From: Leptolyngbyaceae cyanobacterium M65_K2018_010
GTDB lineage: Bacteria > Cyanobacteriota > Cyanobacteriia > Phormidesmidales > Phormidesmidaceae
Direction of reading: 5' to 3'
Assembly (NCBI GenBank): GCA_015295885.1
Contig: DVEE01000261.1
Coordinates: forward strand, 1-21,947
DNA: 21,947 bases
In this document: positions 15,792-21,748 of the stretch, one piece after another
Layout: every line of letters starts with the position of its first letter
Numbering within the stretch: position 1 is the first letter of the stretch
Position numbers and translations under genes: made by a program
Notes under the pieces: model-generated
Database searches by the model: none
Seen by the model: the letters and a program-made list of their open reading frames with translations, nothing else
What the model was told of the DNA's origin: nothing

Positions 15792-16146
15792 TGAGGCTGA
15801 TAGCTGTTCTGCCAGCCCAGCCAATGGACCTTATCGGCAAGTGAGCCCGTAGCATCAGTAACAAACGCAGAGACTCGTTCTCGAATTGCGGGTTCCTCAA
15901 CAGGAAACGCCAGCTTCCCCAGGAGAAAACCGTTTGGTCCAACAGTTTCGACACTGGCTCAGGGGCCAAAAGGGCCATTGAAAGGCAGTATTGCTGATCC
16001 TGGGCCGCTCTATGCGGCTCGTCAGGAGTGGGGTGGAGAGCTCGAAGGTTTCATGGAGACATGCCTGGGGTTAGTTTCAAGAGTTTTCGATAATGTCTGG
16101 CCTTCCCAATCCAACCGGCCGACTGGCATAACCAGCCCCCAGGCAT
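15785..16146 (-). pseudogene. Decayed unidentified reading frame
   Basis: Reading leftward from an ATG at 16146, one frame gives a plausible protein start that meets a TGA at 16051-16053 and continues in the same frame as LRALHPTPDEPHRAAQDQQY, then LAPEPVSKLLDQTV. At the AAAA run 15926-15929 the sense jumps to another frame (LLGKLAFPVEEPAIRERV, then VTDATGSLADKVHWLGWQ) that ends in TAA at 15785-15787. Adding one base to that run joins the two halves. So one nonsense codon and one 1-nt deletion would explain about 120 codons. I cannot name the family. Chance is possible because each piece is short. Confidence 0.35.
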
Positions 16147-16151
16147 GACCG

Positions 16152-16178
16152 GTTAATCTGCTCTTAACTTGCTAATAT
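16152..16178 (+). promoter_or_regulatory. Promoter with 11-bp direct repeat
   Basis: GTTAATCTGCT (16152-16162) is followed immediately by CTTAACTTGCT (16163-16173), identical at 8 of 11 positions and both Pho-box-like in their first eight bases. The second unit runs into an extended -10, TGC plus TAATAT at 16173-16178. Predicted transcription would start near 16185, exactly at the first stem-loop. Only about 2 nt separate the second box from the -10, which is closer than in classical Pho promoters, so a repressor site is equally likely. Confidence 0.5.
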
Positions 16179-16182
16179 AGAA

Positions 16183-16401
16183 GTGAGGATGTAGATAATC
16201 CTCACTCCACCATAGGTTCAGCGACAACGCCCTAGCAGGGCAAGGTCAAACGGGGATCTCGTAGGAGGCGGCTATGGTTGGAACAGGCTAATGGTCTCAT
16301 TCTCGGCAGATCACCCTAAAGTTCGCGAAGGAGGGAACTTTTGGACAACCCAATAAGCGGTGTTTGACGGGCGGTATCAGCGAGTGATGCGGCCCGTCAA
16401 A
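16183..16401 (+). ncRNA. Candidate structured leader or small RNA
   Basis: Downstream of the promoter are several perfect stems in a row: 8 bp (16183-16190 with 16198-16205); 7 bp (ACCATAG 16209-16215 with CTATGGT 16272-16278) enclosing a GCCCT/AGGGC hairpin at 16229-16241; 7 bp (AAAGTTC 16318-16324 with GAACTTT 16335-16341) whose loop exposes AAGGAGG; and 10 bp (TTTGACGGGC 16363-16372 with GCCCGTCAAA 16392-16401) capped by an inner ATCA/TGAT stem. No T-run follows the last stem, so the 3' end is unknown. It may be a long 5' leader of the gene at 16499 or a separate RNA. It does not match any riboswitch, tmRNA, 6S, SRP or RNase P pattern I know. Confidence 0.45.
16341..16367 (+). CDS. Possible 8-residue leader peptide
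   Basis: A TTG at 16341 lies 6 nt after a strong GGAGG at 16330-16334 that sits in a hairpin loop. The frame reads MDNPISGV and stops with TGA at 16365-16367, inside the left arm of the next large stem. This geometry resembles an attenuator leader peptide, but the peptide has no run of a single regulatory amino acid. It could be chance. Confidence 0.2.
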   Translation: MDNPISGV

Positions 16402-16498
16402 TGATTTGGGTGGCGAGGGGCATCCCAGGCTTTACAGTGGAATGTAGGCGTAAGCGGGTTGAGTGGGTTGGGGCGAACCGGGTTGGGTGATCGGAACC

Positions 16499-16918
16499 AT
16501 GACGATGCTGACGGACACCTTGACCGAGGCCCTGCAATCCGTCCTGTTGACCCCACTGCAGCGATGGTTGACGGAGCATCCTCTGCTGGGTTGGCTGGCC
16601 GGCCATCCCCTCTGGACCCTAGCTCTGGTGGGCCTGGGTTTGTTACTGTTTGCCGGGTTGTGGAGTGCGATCGCCCGCTTGACCGAGGGATTTTGGCTGA
16701 CCCTGGTGCGGCTGCCCTTCCAGTTGGGCGGTTGGCTGTTTGCCACCACCGCGAGTCTGTTAGTTAAGAGTCTGTTAGTTAAACAGTGGGCCAAGACGGC
16801 TAAACCCGAGCCTTCCCCCGATCGCCTAGGGGAAATTCTAGCTCGGTTAGCCACCTTGCAGAGCGAGCAAGCGGAGCTACTGGCAGAAATGCGGCAATTG
16901 TTGGCCGATCGTCATTAG
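16499..16918 (+). CDS. Small membrane protein, hypothetical
   Basis: No named family recognised. From the ATG at 16499 the product is 139 residues (another ATG lies two codons later). It has an amphipathic N-terminal segment, a hydrophobic helix WTLALVGLGLLLFAGLWSAIA, a second hydrophobic stretch LPFQLGGWLFATTASLLV, and a charged C-terminal helix rich in Glu, Gln and Leu (GEILARLATLQSEQAELLAEM) that could form a coiled coil. A perfect 15-bp tandem duplication (16753-16782) adds an in-frame SLLVK pair at the end of the second helix. The frame also opens 12 codons upstream at 16463, but those codons look non-conserved. A long structured region precedes it. Confidence 0.65.
   Translation: MTMLTDTLTEALQSVLLTPLQRWLTEHPLLGWLAGHPLWTLALVGLGLLLFAGLWSAIARLTEGFWLTLVRLPFQLGGWLFATTASLLVKSLLVKQWAKTAKPEPSPDRLGEILARLATLQSEQAELLAEMRQLLADRH
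16753..16782 (+). repeat. Perfect 15-bp tandem duplication
   Basis: GAGTCTGTTAGTTAA occurs twice head to tail with no mismatch, at 16753-16767 and 16768-16782. It is in frame and encodes SLLVK twice in the small membrane protein. Zero divergence points to a recent slippage event. Confidence 0.9.
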
Positions 16919-16943
16919 CGGATCGGGTTAGCGGGGGAGGACA

Positions 16944-17075
16944 ATGGTGAGTCAACCCCGGGGTCGCCCATCCAGACCCCCAAGGCCCGCCCTGGCGGCC
17001 CTCCTAGGGGCTGAAGCGCTCGCTAGACCCCTGCCCCCTCAGCTAGGCGTGATCGATGTTTCTCTTCCTCTCTAA
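16944..17075 (+). CDS. Possible small ORF upstream of ydcF-like gene
   Basis: An ATG at 16944 follows a strong GGGGGAGGA with 3 nt spacing to its last base, slightly tight. It opens a 43-codon frame rich in Pro, Arg, Ala and Leu, ending at TAA 17073-17075 inside the start of the next gene (ATG 17056). The strong ribosome-binding site and the 20-nt overlap suggest translational coupling. The low-complexity composition argues for caution, and no family is recognised. Confidence 0.28.
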   Translation: MVSQPRGRPSRPPRPALAALLGAEALARPLPPQLGVIDVSLPL

Positions 17076-17853
17076 GTTGCTGCCCCTGCTGTTCTACCCC
17101 CTCGGCCTCGTCTCGCTGCTGATGGTGCTGGCTCTGGTGCTGCTTGGTCAACGTCCCCGCTGGGCCGCCCTAGCCCTAGGCCTGGCCCTGGTCATCCTGG
17201 TGCTGAGTAGCAATGCCTGGGTGTCTAGCCAGGTGGTGCAATCCCTAGAGGGTCGGTATTTGCCGCCACCGGACCTGCCCACCGCCGAGGCCATTGTGGT
17301 GCTGGGGGGTGGCATTAAGCCTGAAAGTCCGCCTCGCCCCTGGCTGGATGTGGCGGAGGAGGGCGATCGGGTGCTGCACGGGGCCCAGCTGTATCTGGCC
17401 GGCAAGGCACCGCTGATCATCTTTAGCGGCGGTCGCATTACCTGGGGCCAGGCTCCCACCACCCGTTCCGAGGCGGCGGACATGGCCGACTTGGCTCTGG
17501 CCCTGGGGGTGCCAGCCACCGCCATGGTGCAGGAACCCGATTCTCTCAATACCTACCAAAACGCCCTCTACGTCAAGGGCATCCTGGAGCAACGGGGCAT
17601 TAAGCGGGTGTTATTGGTCACCTCAGCCATGCACATGCCGCGATCGCTAGCCATCTTCAAAAAGCAGGGCATCGAGGCCATCCCCGCCCCGACGGACTTC
17701 CACATTGCCGCAGAAACCCTGGCCCTGGCCCAAACCACCTGGCAGGGGCGATGGTTGAGTTGGGTACCCCAAACGGAAAACCTCCATTACCTGACCCGCG
17801 CCCTGAAGGAGTACGTGGGCATCGTTATCTATCGTTTGAAGGGTTGGTTGTAG
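17056..17853 (+). CDS. YdcF/ElyC-family DUF218 protein
   Basis: A 265-residue membrane-anchored protein of the DUF218 (YdcF, SanA, ElyC) family. The enzymatic role of the family is unsettled; ElyC is linked to envelope and peptidoglycan or lipid-carrier maintenance. Two N-terminal hydrophobic helices (about 3-28 and 34-53) precede the DUF218 domain. There AIVVLGGG (about 79-86), IFSGGRITWG, the conserved acidic TTRSEAADMADLALALGV, PDSLNTYQNA and VLLVTSAMHMPRSLAIFKK are recognisable in the usual order. The two-helix start most resembles ElyC. The ATG at 17056 has only a weak TAGG upstream and overlaps a possible small ORF. The downstream gene is on the same strand about 70 nt away. Confidence 0.88.
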   Translation: MFLFLSKLLPLLFYPLGLVSLLMVLALVLLGQRPRWAALALGLALVILVLSSNAWVSSQVVQSLEGRYLPPPDLPTAEAIVVLGGGIKPESPPRPWLDVAEEGDRVLHGAQLYLAGKAPLIIFSGGRITWGQAPTTRSEAADMADLALALGVPATAMVQEPDSLNTYQNALYVKGILEQRGIKRVLLVTSAMHMPRSLAIFKKQGIEAIPAPTDFHIAAETLALAQTTWQGRWLSWVPQTENLHYLTRALKEYVGIVIYRLKGWL

Positions 17854-17926
17854 AACTGGCCGCCGTCGCCAGGAACAAACCAGGGGCCTGGGTTAGGATA
17901 GGGAATCATGTTTGGAGAACAATAGC

Positions 17927-18580
17927 GTGACCCATTCCGGCGGTGACCCGTTTCAGTTTCAACCCAGAACTTTGCTCCTTGGCCTGGCCAGCCTATGGGT
18001 GATGGCCACCTCGGTGGGTTCGGTGGCCCAGGCCCACCCTCGCCTAGCCCAGGTGGGGGCGGCGGAATTGCGCCAAAAGGCTGAACTAGAGTCCTCCGAG
18101 GAAACCCTGCCCCAGGGACGGCCTAACCCCGCCCAGGCGTCGATCGATCTAGAACGCTACGTCTACGAAAACCTCTTTTCCATCGGTTTCCCCGATGGTT
18201 GGCAGGTGACTGAACAGACCCAGGCTCCCCAACTCACCGCTAGCTCCACCGCCAACTCCCCGGCCATTCGCACCGAAGTCACCTGGCATGGGGTGCCGCC
18301 CCAGGCCATTGTGCCCGAGGCAATTCAAACCATTCAGGCCAATGGCTATACCGTCGCCCGCTACGACGCCGTTAATGTGGATGGCACCACCGCCCTGCGC
18401 ATCTGGCTGACCGACTTACCTGGCGGTGGCCTGGCCAATTCCTTCACCTCCTTTGTCGGCTATCAAAATGCCACCGCGGTCATCACCAGCTACTACGGCG
18501 ATCGCAGCCCCGATCTAGATAACTTGCTCAGCGGCATTCATCAATCCTTTCAGCGCTTGAGCGGGACAGAGAATCCCTAA
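17927..18580 (+). CDS. Exported hypothetical protein
   Basis: Predicted exported protein of 217 residues. I chose the GTG at 17927, because a GGAG at 17914-17917 lies 9 nt upstream; the in-frame TTG at 17912 would overlap that site. The N-terminus (PRTLLLGLASLWVMATSVG, then SVAQA) is a signal peptide, with cleavage likely after AQA. The mature part starts with a polar linker, then a domain (from YVYENLFSIGFPDGWQVTEQ to IHQSFQRL) whose opening, spacing and IWLTDL and TSYYGDRSPD strands are reminiscent of PsbP-like or lipoprotein-type alpha/beta sandwich domains. That similarity is impressionistic and I do not assign a function. Confidence 0.7.
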   Translation: MTHSGGDPFQFQPRTLLLGLASLWVMATSVGSVAQAHPRLAQVGAAELRQKAELESSEETLPQGRPNPAQASIDLERYVYENLFSIGFPDGWQVTEQTQAPQLTASSTANSPAIRTEVTWHGVPPQAIVPEAIQTIQANGYTVARYDAVNVDGTTALRIWLTDLPGGGLANSFTSFVGYQNATAVITSYYGDRSPDLDNLLSGIHQSFQRLSGTENP

Positions 18581-18647
18581 ATCGGCCGTCGAGCCCTCGC
18601 GGCATCCCCTCGCCTCCTTGCCTCTCCCCAGCGCCAGTGTCATCTCC

Positions 18648-19427
18648 ATGCTTCCCGTTCTCGTCGTCGTCCACCAGGCCACCTCTAACCCCGGCAGGGT
18701 TGGAGCAATTCTGGCAGACATGGGCTATTCCCTGGAGATTCGCTGTCCAGCCCTGGGCGATCCGTTGCCCACCACCATGGCGGGCCATAGTGCCGCCGTC
18801 GTCTTCGGTGGACCGATGAGCGCCAACGATGACCACCATGAGTTTATTCGCCAGGAACTGGCCTGGATTCCCACCGTACTCCAGGCCCACAAGCCTTACC
18901 TGGGCATTTGCCTGGGGGCCCAGCTGTTGGCCCGATGCCTGGGGGCCCAAGTTGCCCCCCATCCAGAGGGAATCCGAGAAATTGGCTATTATCCGGTCTG
19001 GCCCACCCCCATGGGACGTGCTTTTTTACCCCAGCCGCTGGTGGTTTACCAGTGGCATCAGGAGGGGTTTGACCTACCCTCCGGTGCCCATTTGCTAGCT
19101 ACGGGCAAGACCTTCAGCCACCAGGCTTTTTGCTATGGGCCCCGGGCCTACGGCCTGCAGTTTCACCCAGAAATGACCACTACCCTGGTCAACCACTGGA
19201 CCACCGCCGGGGCCGACCAACTAACCTGTCGGGGAGCCCAGAGTCGGGCCCACCACATCAGCCGTCATCGCCTTTATCGGCAACAAGTCGAGGCATGGCT
19301 GCGGCAATTTTTGGCCGATTGGGTGACTACCCCGGCGGCGGAAACGGTTTGGGGAGAGTTTCATCCCCACGGTGGACCATCTCGGCCAACCCCGTCCACT
19401 CTGCGGGAAAACGGTTGGGGGGGCTGA
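18648..19427 (+). CDS. Class I glutamine amidotransferase-like protein
   Basis: A 259-residue stand-alone class I glutamine amidotransferase domain, which releases ammonia from glutamine in related enzymes. The nucleophile is C88 in LGICLGAQLLA, and the histidine and glutamate of the triad are H173 and E175 in LQFHPEM. FGGPMSAND (about 53-61) is the usual oxyanion-side turn, resembling the GMP-synthase-like YfeJ-type enzymes, and WHQEGFDLP is a typical substrate-region motif. About 55 extra residues at the C-terminus are not part of the core fold. The frame opens at a TTG at 18618, but the conserved fold starts at the ATG at 18648. No partner synthetase is nearby, so the acceptor is unknown. 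Confidence 0.87.
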   Translation: MLPVLVVVHQATSNPGRVGAILADMGYSLEIRCPALGDPLPTTMAGHSAAVVFGGPMSANDDHHEFIRQELAWIPTVLQAHKPYLGICLGAQLLARCLGAQVAPHPEGIREIGYYPVWPTPMGRAFLPQPLVVYQWHQEGFDLPSGAHLLATGKTFSHQAFCYGPRAYGLQFHPEMTTTLVNHWTTAGADQLTCRGAQSRAHHISRHRLYRQQVEAWLRQFLADWVTTPAAETVWGEFHPHGGPSRPTPSTLRENGWGG

Positions 19428-19571
19428 TGGTGTCCCAGACCGAGTGCTAGGGCGGAGGATGGCCCGTGTCACCGGCAGGCGTTGGGCTTGAGGGGGTTAT
19501 GGTCTAGGTCTGGGATGGATCAGGGTGCTAGGGTTAAAGGTAAGAATTTTCCTTAGCCACAGGGGACTGCT

Positions 19572-20447
19572 GTGAAAGTTGGGGTCATCGGTACCGGATT
19601 GATGGGTGCGCCCATGGCTCTGCGGCTGCTCTCGGCCGGGCATCAGGTGTGGGTCTACAACCGCACTCCGTCACGCCTGAAGCCCCTGGCCTTGGCAGGG
19701 GCTGTGGTCTGCGAAACTCCCTTGGAGCTGGTGCAGGTGACCGAGGTGATGCTGCTCATGGTGACCGATAGCCCGGCCATTCAATCCCTGCTGATCGACC
19801 TGCTACCCCCGACGGCTGCGGATCCGTCTCCCCTGGCTGGGCACACCATCTTGCAAATGGGCACCATTGCCCCCGCCGAAAGCCAGACCTGGCACCAGCA
19901 CTTTTCCCAGGTGGGGGCCTCCTACCTGGAAGCGCCGGTGCTGGGCAGCATTCCCGAAGCCAAAACGGGCAAATTAATCGTCATGGTGGGGGCCGAAGCC
20001 GAGCTGTACCATCGCTGGCAACCCCTGCTGGCCTGTCTGGGTGACTCCATTTACCATGTGGGCCCGGTGGGTACGGCGGCGGCCTTGAAATTGGCCCTGA
20101 ATCAATTAATTGGATCGATGACCGCAGCCTTTGCCCAAAGCCTGGCGTTGGTGCAGCGATCCGGTCTAGATGTGAATCTGTTCATGGCCGTATTGCGCCA
20201 GAGTGCCCTCTATGCCCCTACCTTTGATAAAAAGCTGAAGCGCATGGAACGGCGTAACTTCAGCGATCCCAATTTTCCCACCAAACACCTATTGAAGGAT
20301 ATGACCCTGTTTATTGAAGCGGCCCAGGCTGTGGGGCTGGCCACCTTACCCGCTGACAGTGTCCGCCAACTGGTTGAACAGGCTGTGGCAGCGGGCTTTG
20401 GCGAAGACGACTACGCCGCCCTGTTTAATCTGATTAACCCCCAGTAG
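19572..20447 (+). CDS. NAD(P)-dependent beta-hydroxyacid dehydrogenase
   Basis: Member of the 3-hydroxyisobutyrate dehydrogenase / glyoxylate-succinic semialdehyde reductase family, 291 residues, cytosolic. The Rossmann dinucleotide motif is GVIGTGLMGAPMA (about 4-16), then VYNRTPSR, which suggests NADP preference by analogy with known glyoxylate reductases. The conserved catalytic lysine is K173 in AAALKLALNQ, with N177 four residues later. EAPVLGSIPEAKTGKL is the substrate-binding signature. The start is GTG at 19572 after AGGGG. Glyoxylate reductase fits a photorespiring cyanobacterium, but the exact substrate is not provable here. The acylphosphatase gene begins 4 nt after its stop, so the two are very likely co-transcribed. 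Confidence 0.9.
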   Translation: MKVGVIGTGLMGAPMALRLLSAGHQVWVYNRTPSRLKPLALAGAVVCETPLELVQVTEVMLLMVTDSPAIQSLLIDLLPPTAADPSPLAGHTILQMGTIAPAESQTWHQHFSQVGASYLEAPVLGSIPEAKTGKLIVMVGAEAELYHRWQPLLACLGDSIYHVGPVGTAAALKLALNQLIGSMTAAFAQSLALVQRSGLDVNLFMAVLRQSALYAPTFDKKLKRMERRNFSDPNFPTKHLLKDMTLFIEAAQAVGLATLPADSVRQLVEQAVAAGFGEDDYAALFNLINPQ

Positions 20448-20451
20448 GCCA

Positions 20452-20724
20452 ATGCAATCGGTGCGAGCCATTGTTCACGGTATTGTGCAGGGGGTGGGGT
20501 TTCGTTACCACACTCAGCGGGTCGCCCAACAGCTTGGGGTCACTGGCTATGTGCGAAATTTAGCCGATGGCCGTGTTGAAATCGTAGCGGTAGGTCCCGA
20601 GACCTCGGTGGACGCCCTCCTGACCTGGGCTCACCAGGGGCCCGGCAGTGCCCAGGTAACCCAGGTGGAAGTCACCCCCTACGATGGTTCCCCAAGCTTT
20701 GATGGTTTTACCATTGAGCGCTAG
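20452..20724 (+). CDS. acyP: Acylphosphatase
   Basis: Small cytosolic enzyme of 90 residues that hydrolyses the carboxyl-phosphate bond of acyl phosphates. The signature GIVQGVGFRYH (about 10-20) contains the phosphate-binding catalytic R18, and GYVRNLADGRVE (from 32) contains the catalytic N36. Both catalytic residues and the length match the family exactly. Its ATG at 20452 lies 4 nt after the stop of the dehydrogenase gene, with no independent promoter space, so the pair is an operon. Physiological substrate in bacteria is not settled. Confidence 0.95.
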   Translation: MQSVRAIVHGIVQGVGFRYHTQRVAQQLGVTGYVRNLADGRVEIVAVGPETSVDALLTWAHQGPGSAQVTQVEVTPYDGSPSFDGFTIER

Positions 20725-20747
20725 CCTATCGACCTTGGAAACTTGCC

Positions 20748-20942
20748 ATGGAATCAGCGGGCCGTGTCCTCCAAATCAATCTTTCGGCCGGTGGAGTGCC
20801 CAAACGCCCCGTGGCCCAGGCCCATTACCCCGGTAGCAGCCGACTCTATGCCAGGGTGCGGCAAGCAGGTTTCCTCAGCCAGGGTGATCCGGCGCTGGTG
20901 CTAGCCTGGGGGCAACCGCTGGGGTACCCCTTCAAGGCCTAA
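20748..20942 (+). pseudogene. Internally deleted MOSC-domain remnant
   Basis: The open 64-codon frame joins two pieces of what I recognise as a MOSC-domain protein (MOCO sulfurase C-terminal family, YiiM-like). The N-terminal piece is GRVLQINLSAGGVPKRPV, the usual first strand and loop. It then jumps at AQAHYPG straight to SSRLYARVRQAGFLSQGDP, the usual last strands. The whole middle, including the conserved glycine/histidine and cysteine motifs, is missing; intact members have roughly 150-220 residues. The join is in frame, so a large deletion without frameshift is likely. It lies between acyP and efp on the same strand. A functional mini-protein cannot be excluded. Confidence 0.6.
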
Positions 20943-21006
20943 TTGAACCGGCCCTCGTAGCCCTGGCCAGTAGTCCGAATCCAGTTGGGGGTAAAGTCGA
21001 AAGCCT

Positions 21007-21055
21007 GTGGTAAATGTCCATGGAACGGTAAAATGAGGTGCCAAACATTTACCAC
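21007..21055 (+). promoter_or_regulatory. efp promoter bracketed by 11-bp inverted repeat
   Basis: GTGGTAAATGT (21007-21017) and its exact complement ACATTTACCAC (21045-21055) flank a 27-nt centre that contains TAAAAT at 21029-21034, a good -10. The efp ATG is at 21077. A transcript starting near 21041 would carry only the right arm, so the repeat more likely acts as DNA (operator) than as an RNA hairpin. Confidence 0.5.
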
Positions 21056-21076
21056 CGGTCTACCCGAGCCAGCGTT

Positions 21077-21634
21077 ATGATTTCCAGCAATGATTTCCGC
21101 CCCGGTACCTCCATTGAGCTTGATGGCTCCGTCTGGCGTGTTGTGGAATTTCTGCACGTAAAGCCGGGTAAAGGATCTGCCTTTGTCCGCACTAAGCTGA
21201 AAAATGTGCAAACGGGCAACACCGTAGAAAGAACCTTTCGGGCGGGTGAAACCGTTCCCCAGGCCATCATTGAAAAAAAGGATATGCAGCACACCTACCG
21301 CGATGGGGAGGACCTGGTCTTTATGGATATGGAGACCTACGAAGAAGTGCGGCTCAGTGCGGCTGAAATTGGCGATCGGGTGAAGTACCTCAAAGAGGAA
21401 ATGAATGTCAGTGTCGTCAGTTGGAAGGGCCAGGTTTTGGAAGTTGAACTGCCCAACTCCATTGTGCTGGAAGTCACCCAGACCGACCCCGGGGTGAAGG
21501 GAGATACGGCCACCGGCGGAACTAAGCCCGCCATTGTCGAAACCGGGGCGCAAATTATGGTGCCCTTGTTTATTTCCGTGGGCGATCGCATCAAAGTCGA
21601 CACTCGTACCGACTCCTACCTGGGTCGCGAATAG
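21077..21634 (+). CDS. efp: Translation elongation factor P
   Basis: EF-P, 185 residues, which binds between the P and E sites and rescues ribosomes stalled on polyproline stretches. The typical bacterial start MISSNDFRPGTSIELDG fixes the ATG at 21077; an in-frame start at 21038 would add 13 unrelated residues and lies inside the promoter region. The tip loop VKPGKGSAFVR carries lysine at position 32, the residue modified in several bacteria. The central and C-terminal OB-like domains (EVELPNSIVLEVTQTDPG, GDTATGGTKPA, VPLFISVGDRIKVDTRTDSYLGR) are complete. accB follows on the same strand, the order commonly seen in cyanobacteria. Confidence 0.97.
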   Translation: MISSNDFRPGTSIELDGSVWRVVEFLHVKPGKGSAFVRTKLKNVQTGNTVERTFRAGETVPQAIIEKKDMQHTYRDGEDLVFMDMETYEEVRLSAAEIGDRVKYLKEEMNVSVVSWKGQVLEVELPNSIVLEVTQTDPGVKGDTATGGTKPAIVETGAQIMVPLFISVGDRIKVDTRTDSYLGRE

Positions 21635-21650
21635 GGCCTGAGCAAGGCCC
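21634..21650 (+). other. Stem-loop right after the efp stop
   Basis: GGGCCT (21634-21639) and AGGCCC (21645-21650) form a perfect 6-bp stem with a GAGCA loop, starting at the last base of the efp stop. There is no following T-run, so it is probably a partial attenuator or 3'-end stabiliser between efp and accB rather than a terminator. Confidence 0.35.
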
Positions 21651-21748
21651 CGCCTGGGCAACTCAAGCCGGCCTTTGAAATTGTCTCAACTTGGGCCCCC
21701 AGGGCAGGGAGGGCTGTGAACGTAATCTGTTGGAGTGGGGTTTGCTGA

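Larger units (their letters stand above)
15640..16498. other. Gene-poor 860-bp regulatory region
   Basis: No intact gene of convincing quality lies between pstC and the small membrane-protein gene. Going rightwards it holds a Pho-box-like array (15729-15791), a decayed minus-strand reading frame (15785-16146), a second 11-bp direct repeat with an extended -10 (16152-16178), and a chain of stem-loops (16183-16401). Listed separately below. Confidence 0.7.

Noticed and set aside
15730..15978. 82-residue minus-strand ORF
   Set aside because: It follows only one frame of the decayed reading frame and then runs into the wrong frame over the Pho-box array; better described as part of a pseudogene.
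16310..16345. Glutamine-riboswitch-like motif (GCGAAGGA) in the leader region
   Set aside because: Only a short block resembles the glnA RNA consensus; the other conserved segments are not in the right order or distance.
20939..21661. 240-residue minus-strand ORF antisense to efp
   Set aside because: It is the mirror of the efp coding frame with no own motifs or ribosome-binding site; efp is certain.
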